Of a stretch of 64,000 nt of DNA, positions 60,701 to 64,000 are shown one piece after another. The stretch covers positions 5,115,965 through 5,179,964 of the forward strand of contig OZ022597.1 of the NCBI GenBank assembly GCA_963669155.1. The letters are read 5' to 3'. Both the position numbers and the translations under genes were made by a program. Under the pieces are notes generated by a model, which did no database searches, had not been told where the DNA came from, and saw nothing but the letters and a program-made list of their open reading frames with translations. Numbering within the stretch: position 1 is the stretch's first letter; the number at the start of each line of letters is the position of its first letter. This stretch comes from Arbacia lixula. Its lineage: Eukaryota > Echinodermata > Echinoidea > Arbacioida > Arbaciidae.

Positions 60701-60702
60701 AT
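30871..60702 (-). CDS. CSTF3: Cleavage stimulation factor subunit 3 (CstF-77), 19 coding exons, 723 aa
   Basis: Exons in gene order: 60702-60670, 54077-53976, 52080-51985, 47318-47286, 45787-45588, 43251-43125, 41746-41669, 41253-41091, 40261-40152, 39587-39471, 38749-38675, 37930-37787, 36931-36829, 36308-36239, 35337-35241, 34731-34633, 34022-33854, 31975-31820, 31070-30871. All are GT-AG with matching phases; the sum is 2172 nt ending in TAG, close to the 717 aa of human CSTF3. The first exon reads [11 protein letters not shown], then [12 protein letters not shown] (half-a-TPR) repeats cover about residues 15-545, with recognisable [67 protein letters not shown] (split by my limit into known landmarks) and [15 protein letters not shown]. 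Exon 18 (about 606-657) is the Pro-rich monkeytail HPVPGG...LPPP..CFQGPFV that binds CstF-64. The C terminus has LKRKRGG and [10 protein letters not shown]. In the family this is the scaffold of the nuclear cleavage stimulation factor acting in mRNA 3'-end formation. Confidence 0.95.
32194..33688 (-). mobile_element. HINE/Helentron-like element, copy 4 (in a CSTF3 intron)
   Basis: Minus orientation: the CTAG terminus at 32194-32197 is preceded (plus sense) by A, hairpin CGACTGC/GCAGTCG, then TATGCCTCCGCC. The far end is the GGCGGAGGCATA hairpin at about 33660-33688, next to a GGAC microsatellite (about 33596-33641). Between them are at least six diverged units of about 170 bp, marked by an AAGTAGTGATCCATC or GAAGTGATACATC segment at about 32506, 32680, 32846, 33018, 33190 and 33363. 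Confidence 0.7.
34785..36225 (+). repeat. Polypurine (GA-rich) blocks in CSTF3 introns
   Basis: Blocks at about 34785-35045 and 35390-36225 are strongly purine-rich on the plus strand (GAAGAGGA, GAGAAAAGAG), flanking exon 15 of CSTF3. As read from the CSTF3 transcript they are polypyrimidine. The Glu/Lys-rich (plus) and Ser/Phe/Leu-rich (minus) open frames here are composition artefacts. Confidence 0.8.
36430..36740 (+). repeat. CAT/CAC trinucleotide-rich microsatellite region
   Basis: Runs of CATCATCACCATCACCAC and similar triplets in the CSTF3 intron between exons 13 and 14. His-rich or Ile/Thr-rich ORFs across it are artefacts. Confidence 0.85.
37195..37557. mobile_element. Foldback MITE, family B (left end truncated)
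   Basis: Begins within the core (GTGCTCTCCCATATGTTGTG) and ends ATTGAAACCAACTGATCTTC, AGGGTGAACCATCACT, followed by TTAA. Shares interior segments with the copy at 6425. Confidence 0.65.
39178..39316. mobile_element. Short foldback MITE (TTAAACCCAAC termini)
   Basis: The left TTAAACCCAACATCCAGTTT is inverted against the right AACTTGGCGTTGGGTTTAAA. About 140 bp, intronic in CSTF3. Confidence 0.6.
40943..41150 (-). repeat. Tandem duplication of the 3' end of CSTF3 exon 8 and its donor flank
   Basis: The segment containing CTCAAGGTGCAAGATCACCC and GGTCCTCTGTCCTGAGGGGG occurs twice, about 111 bp apart (about 40943-41010 and 41055-41135). Only the 41091-41253 copy has the intact codons and GTGGGT donor. 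The other copy lacks about 18 bases at the junction and is a pseudo-exon fragment. Confidence 0.85.
41844..42210. mobile_element. piggyBac-like MITE, family A, flanked by TTAA
   Basis: Left TTAA followed by AGACAGAGTGTCCCATTTG; right TGCAAAAGGACACCATGTC followed by TTAA. Ends are more diverged than in the other two copies. Intronic in CSTF3. Confidence 0.65.
42955..43020 (+). repeat. Short interspersed repeat (SINE-like fragment)
   Basis: Carries GGGCCCCCTGGTAGAACAG and GGGCTACCCTGGGTGAATAA, the partner of the fragment at 15536-15605. Confidence 0.45.
43373..43503. mobile_element. Foldback MITE, family C (short copy)
   Basis: The left CCCTGGGTTTTTTTCCACCA is inverted against GGTGACACACCCCCTGG on the right, matching the termini at 20069-20369. 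Confidence 0.55.
43504..43735 (-). mobile_element. tRNA-derived SINE-like sequence
   Basis: On the minus strand a B-box-like GGTTCAAGCCC (43704-43694) is followed by TTGTGTCCGTAAGGAAGATA and CTTTATCCGCATTGCT, a pattern I recognise from deuterostome SINE bodies. The A box is not convincing. A weaker relative lies at about 19715-19775 on the same strand. Confidence 0.5.
44043..45470. mobile_element. pogo/Tigger-like non-autonomous DNA transposon (1428 bp)
   Basis: Termini CAGGCAAACCCCGTTATAAC and the inverse of CAGGGAAACCCCGTTATAAC, with further inverted CTCGCTATA/TATAGCGAG motifs inside, flanked by TA on both sides (44041-44042, 45471-45472). TA duplication and CAGNNAAACCCCGTTATA ends are typical of pogo/Tigger elements. 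No transposase ORF is recognised. Intronic in CSTF3, between exons 5 and 6. Confidence 0.78.
46082..46111. other. 30-bp near-perfect palindrome
   Basis: Arms CATGGACCCTACCA and TGGTAGGGTCCATG (14 bp each) are separated by CA, just upstream of a family B MITE in a CSTF3 intron. Confidence 0.9.
46133..46520. mobile_element. Foldback MITE, family B (full copy)
   Basis: TTAA at 46129-46132, then AGGGATTGTTCACCCTGAAA and AAGTTGGTTTCAATAAA. The right half is inverted (ATTGAAACCAACTCATCTTC, then AACTATCCTTTT). The core has TTTTGTGACGTCAGGTG. Confidence 0.72.
47560..47718. mobile_element. Short foldback MITE (TTATTCCGAAGGTTCGTT termini)
   Basis: The left TTATTCCGAAGGTTCGTTC is inverted against AACGAACCTTCAGAATAA on the right. 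About 160 bp in the CSTF3 intron between exons 3 and 4. Confidence 0.6.
49490..49755 (+). repeat. CA/CATA-rich microsatellite region
   Basis: Imperfect CACATACA and ACACACA runs, preceded by C homopolymers at about 49398-49410 and 49457-49469. Intronic in CSTF3. Confidence 0.8.
50010..50165. mobile_element. Short palindromic MITE, family D
   Basis: The left GGGCCCTGTTGCACAAAACT is inverted against AGTTTTATGCAACAGGTCCC. The interior has several TACCATTGATGG/CTACCAATGG motifs. Partner of 27373-27490. Confidence 0.72.
50456..51946 (-). mobile_element. HINE/Helentron-like element, copy 5 (next to CSTF3 exon 3)
   Basis: Minus orientation with the same architecture as copy 4: CTAG end plus hairpin at 50456-50490, a body of about 170-bp units, a long perfect GGAC microsatellite (about 51838-51900) and the terminal GGCGGAGGCATA hairpin. 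Its edge lies only about 38 bp from the donor of CSTF3 exon 3. Confidence 0.7.
54398..55532. mobile_element. MULE-type non-autonomous element with long TIRs and a 9-bp target duplication
   Basis: The element at 54407-55523 (1117 bp) is flanked by direct repeats GCATTTATG (54398-54406 and 55524-55532). Its termini start GGGTTAGGCCATTTCCTGAC and the inverted match extends about 170 bp on each side. Long TIRs with 9-bp duplications are characteristic of Mutator-like elements. The interior right half has about three tandem units of about 52 bp containing CTCCTGGCCGCCT and GGCGCGAATGTTC. No transposase. Located in intron 1-2 to 2-3 territory of CSTF3 (upstream of exon 2). Confidence 0.85.
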
Positions 60703-60879
60703 CCTGACTTTACTGATATTATGATTTATGATAAACAGCAGCTCAAATGCCTTCTTTCAGCAAAAAATACAGGCAATAAGGGATCGAAAATGGCGAAACT
60801 CGTCGGACATTTCTGCGCGCTCGTCGAGAGAATAGAGTTACCCGGATGGTGAAGGCCCTCTACGTTCATTCATGCAAAT

Positions 60880-61745
60880 GGAGAAGTAGAAGGGAGATGG
60901 AGAAGGATACGAAGAGAGGGAGAAGCAGCAGAAAAAGAAGGAGAAGATTAATATTGAAAGAAATGAAGGATAAAAGGGGGAAAAAGGATGTTAATAAACA
61001 GGTTCATGTCAAAAAACAACAACAAAGAAGCAGAAGCAAGGGAAGTAGAAGAGGGGGAGGGGGGGGGGGGGGGGTGAACAACTACAAGAAAAAGGAGAGG
61101 AGGAGAAGAAGAAGAGCAATGTAGAAAGGAAGAATGACAAAGAAGGAAAGCAGAAAGAGACGTTGAAAGAGGGGAGAGAAAGAAGCAGCAGAAAAAGAAG
61201 GAGAAGAAAAGAATAATGGAAGGGATGACGAAGGACAAAAAGAATAAACTAGAATGAGAAGGAGACGATAAAAAGAAGGGGACGACAGAGAAGAAGAAGG
61301 AAAAGCAAGAGAAGTAGTAGAGGGAGGTATTGGGGAGAAGAGCATCAGAAAGAAGAGGAAGAGAAAAGTCGAGGGGGAGGAAGGGGAAGAAGCAGCAAAA
61401 AAAGGAGATAAAAAAAGAATAATTACGAAAGAGATGCCGAAGGACACGAAAAACGAAAAAGAAGATAAAGTGAATCAGAAGAAGCAAGAGAAGTAGAAGA
61501 GGGGAGAGGTGGGGCGAAGAAGATCAGCAAGAAGAAGACGAAGAGCAAAGGAGAAGAAGGGGGAGAAGCAGCAGATAAGAAAGGATGAGATAAATAAGAA
61601 GAATAACTGAAGGATGTGCAGAAAAAAGAAGAAGAAGAAGAAGAAAATAAGGAAAAGCAAGAGAAGCAGAAGATGGGGAAGGAGGGGGGCAAGAAGAACA
61701 AGAAAAAGAGGACAGAAGGAGAAGTACCTTGAAGAGGGGGGGGGG
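60880..61745 (+). repeat. Polypurine (GA-rich) tract
   Basis: Almost uninterrupted GAAGAAG/GGAGAAG composition with recurrent GAAGCAGCAGAAAAAGAAGG and AAGCAAGAGAAGTAG phrases, indicating old tandem duplication of a roughly 110-140 bp unit. Open frames here are composition artefacts. Confidence 0.8.
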
Positions 61746-62349
61746 ACAAATTTTCGCCCTTGTAAATTTTCGCCCTTAGGTTATTTTCGTCCATGGTAAA
61801 TTTTCGCCCGTTCTAAATTTTCGTCTAGAAAGATGGACTTAATCTACATAAGTTAGTTGTTATATAAATGTCCTGTCATACACAAGTCAGACATGATTGC
61901 TGGTTCAGTTAGGCGATTGTATAAGAAGTCAGGTTACTGGCTAAGTGAGCATTAAGATAGGCACTTTAAAGACATGTCTGCAATAAGCATAATTATAATT
62001 AATTGTATCTCTTGTAACAGTGCCCAATAGTTGATGGTGTATATATGTAAATGTATATTTCATGAATTAAAAGTTACATTCTTTTTAATTTGAACTTGAC
62101 CTTTGAGTGAAAACAAATTTTTTCTTGTCTAAGTTGATCTCGCTTAAGTAATACGTATATCCACACGTTTATTTTGACTTCTTCCTTTTTCCTCCTCCTT
62201 GTTATCCATCTCTTCTCATCACTATCATATATCTTGACAAAACAACCCATATATTTTCATAAAGCATCCAATCTTTTATTTTCATCACTGGTTGACATTT
62301 TGTCCCCGTCTGTGTATTTACTGCTCGGCACTTGGTCTTATTGAACATC

Positions 62350-62670
62350 ATGGCCACAGGGTTAAGATCTAAAACACAACATCTTCCAACCAGTCTTCCC
62401 TGGGACGCCGTCTCCCCTGGGATGCCACGCACCTCTACTACGTCCGAAGTCCCAAAACAACAACACGAACCTAGTAGTAGTGCGTCCTGCTCTCTCGAGT
62501 CACACACTATCTCCGACTCGGTCCAGACTAATACCACCACTCAGAGAGCAGCCGACGATAAACACAACAACGGCCGTCACAGTATCCTTCGAACTCTATT
62601 CGGGGGATACAATATACTGTCTCTAGTGCAGTCTCTTCCTTCTTATCATGAGCAAGCTCTTATTCATTGA
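62350..62670 (+). CDS. Doubtful small Ser/Thr-rich ORF, 106 aa
   Basis: ATG in a good Kozak-like context (CATCATGGC) opens a 106-codon frame starting MATGLRSKTQHLPTSLPW. It is GC-richer than the surroundings and rich in Ser, Thr and Gln. No domain, signal peptide or membrane segment is visible, and I do not recognise it. It could be a small gene, a first exon or chance. Confidence 0.2.
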   Translation: MATGLRSKTQHLPTSLPWDAVSPGMPRTSTTSEVPKQQHEPSSSASCSLESHTISDSVQTNTTTQRAADDKHNNGRHSILRTLFGGYNILSLVQSLPSYHEQALIH

Positions 62671-64000
62671 GTAAAACACCTCTTCACAAACTCAAGTTTG
62701 CTTCTCTTTTGTCTCAACAAGGATGGTGTTTCTGGTTTCAATAGAAAGCTCATATCATGGCCAAGATGACTTTATTACAACTGAACACATATGACAAATT
62801 ATACCCTTCAAAATGAAGAATGATGAGATAATGGTAATGTCAAGAGTTAAGCTTCCTATACAAGCACTGATAAGAAACGTCAATGTATCGGTAGTTAATC
62901 ATTCGAAACCTGAAACAAAATAATGTTCAGAAAGAGCACTTATTTTCCTTTAACTTATCTGCATAACATTTATAGAAATATTTGTATAATAAAAAGTTAA
63001 AACCATTGATGTGCAACACATTGTGTTCAGACCAGATAAAAAAAAACTGCACCCTCCAAAATAGTACGCTGGAGAGGGGTGTGTGGCGTACCGTATAAAG
63101 AGTTAATGTGCAGTAGTGTTGTCATTGCAAAATGGATAAAGACAACAAAGCCTAGATTGGTGCTGCAATGCAAGATTTTCAGAGTTTGGCTAGTATTTCA
63201 GACATATAACCTTCCATAAGTTTCTTCAAGTTTTTCAGTGCCACGGGTGCATTTCTTCACAAGCAACACACACAAATTCCTTGGAGCAGCAATTGACCTG
63301 GCCTACAAAGGACTACTCATTACTCATTGGTTTGATTTACCTTACACTTCCACCAATCTCATTTGTCTGCTTTGGTTGAAACAATGAGATTTCCATCCAT
63401 TCAAAGACGGCATAGCCCTTTTGCAGGTCAAATTTAAATATTTTTTATATGAAACATGGAAAATTTAAGAAAAAATGCACAAGAACTTCCCTCCCAACAA
63501 TAGAAAACAGACTTGAAGCGAAATTATAGCCACATTTAGATTTTGAGTAGGTTTCCGACGGGTCCTCCAAAACCTACAGCTATAGATACCAGAGACTGCA
63601 ATATGCAATAGCACATATCACAGATTTTCGCACCGCATGGTGAGGCATTGAGCAAAATTCTCGGCGAAACAATACAGCATATAAACGTAGACGGTTACCA
63701 GGCTGGATAAAATGTTAAGGATAGTTTTTCATTTTTCCTGGAAAGGTGCTTTACAAATGTGTGATTTCATGTGTCATAATTAGAGTACACTGCTGATTCC
63801 TGCAGAGTTTCATGATTTTTGCAAATGGGCTACCTCTTTTATTCTCAAGGCAGAACTTCTGCGCTTCAACCAGATAAATCACATTCTGAATTGAGGCAAT
63901 CCAAATGGTGTGTTTTATAAATGAAATAACACTCCATGTCCTCAATCTCTCCCTCACCATCCGTCGTCACTACAAACGTGCTCATGCCCGTATTTGGGCA

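Larger units (their letters stand above)
60703..64000. other. Region upstream of CSTF3
   Basis: It contains the presumed CSTF3 promoter just above 60702 (no clear TATA box), a plus-strand polypurine block at about 60880-61745 including a G run near 61060, a short degenerate tandem repeat of AAATTTTCGCCCTT-type units at about 61745-61830, then AT-rich DNA with one weak ORF candidate listed separately. Otherwise nothing recognisable. Confidence 0.5.

Noticed and set aside
60764..60814. Alternative CSTF3 start on the minus strand reading MSDEFRHFRS
   Set aside because: The frame has no phase-0 donor before its stop. The ATG at 60702 gives [11 protein letters not shown] ending exactly at a GTATGT donor in the required phase.
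60846..61794. Charged plus-strand and Phe/Ser-rich minus-strand ORFs
   Set aside because: Composition artefacts of the GA-rich tract. The first ATG lies just upstream of the CSTF3 start but shows no conserved sequence.
63866..64000. Minus-strand open frame at the right edge reading ...STFVVTTDGEGEIEDMEC...
   Set aside because: Composition looks somewhat coding-like, but only about 44 codons are visible, with no splice or homology support. It could be the end of another gene outside the window.

Overview
This is eukaryotic, animal-type genomic DNA: spliced genes with GT-AG introns, long AT-rich introns, and a dense load of short inverted-repeat transposons, microsatellites and foldback repeats. 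A conserved metazoan mRNA 3'-end processing gene, a CARF-like regulator and a multi-exon Mutator-like (MULE) transposase-derived gene, together with repeat families of the kind I associate with sea urchins, suggest a marine invertebrate deuterostome, most likely an echinoderm. The species call is inference. No bacterial, viral or CRISPR features are present.

Layout. (1) 1-3163, minus strand: the 5' part of a CARF/ALS2CR8-like gene. A 512-codon first coding exon carries about 18 tandem 10-residue repeats, and a second exon carries the DNA-binding-like domain and runs off the left edge. (2) About 2 kb of divergent intergenic DNA. (3) 5234-23555, plus strand: a complete 11-coding-exon gene of 1204 codons with a FAR1/GCM-like zinc finger, a MULE transposase core and a SWIM zinc finger, followed by a long charged tail. 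It looks like a domesticated transposase. Its third intron (8.5 kb) holds a 65-bp satellite array and three copies of a Helentron/HINE-like element, one interrupted by a hAT-like element with a perfect 8-bp target duplication. (4) 23.6-30.9 kb: convergent intergenic DNA rich in MITEs. (5) 30871-60702, minus strand: a complete 19-coding-exon CSTF3 (CstF-77) gene, 723 codons. Its introns hold two more HINE-like copies, a 1.4-kb pogo/Tigger-like element, a 1.1-kb MULE-type element with long inverted repeats and a 9-bp target duplication, and several TTAA-flanked MITEs. (6) 60.7-64 kb: upstream DNA with a polypurine tract and one doubtful small ORF.

The most notable points are the MULE-derived gene, apparently altered at the third catalytic acidic position, lying head-to-head with a CARF-like gene; a non-autonomous MULE element 31 kb downstream that a MULE-derived protein could recognise; and two independent partial exon-end tandem duplications, one in each complete gene. 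All exon boundaries were worked out by hand from open frames, splice consensus and phase agreement. There is no transcript evidence.
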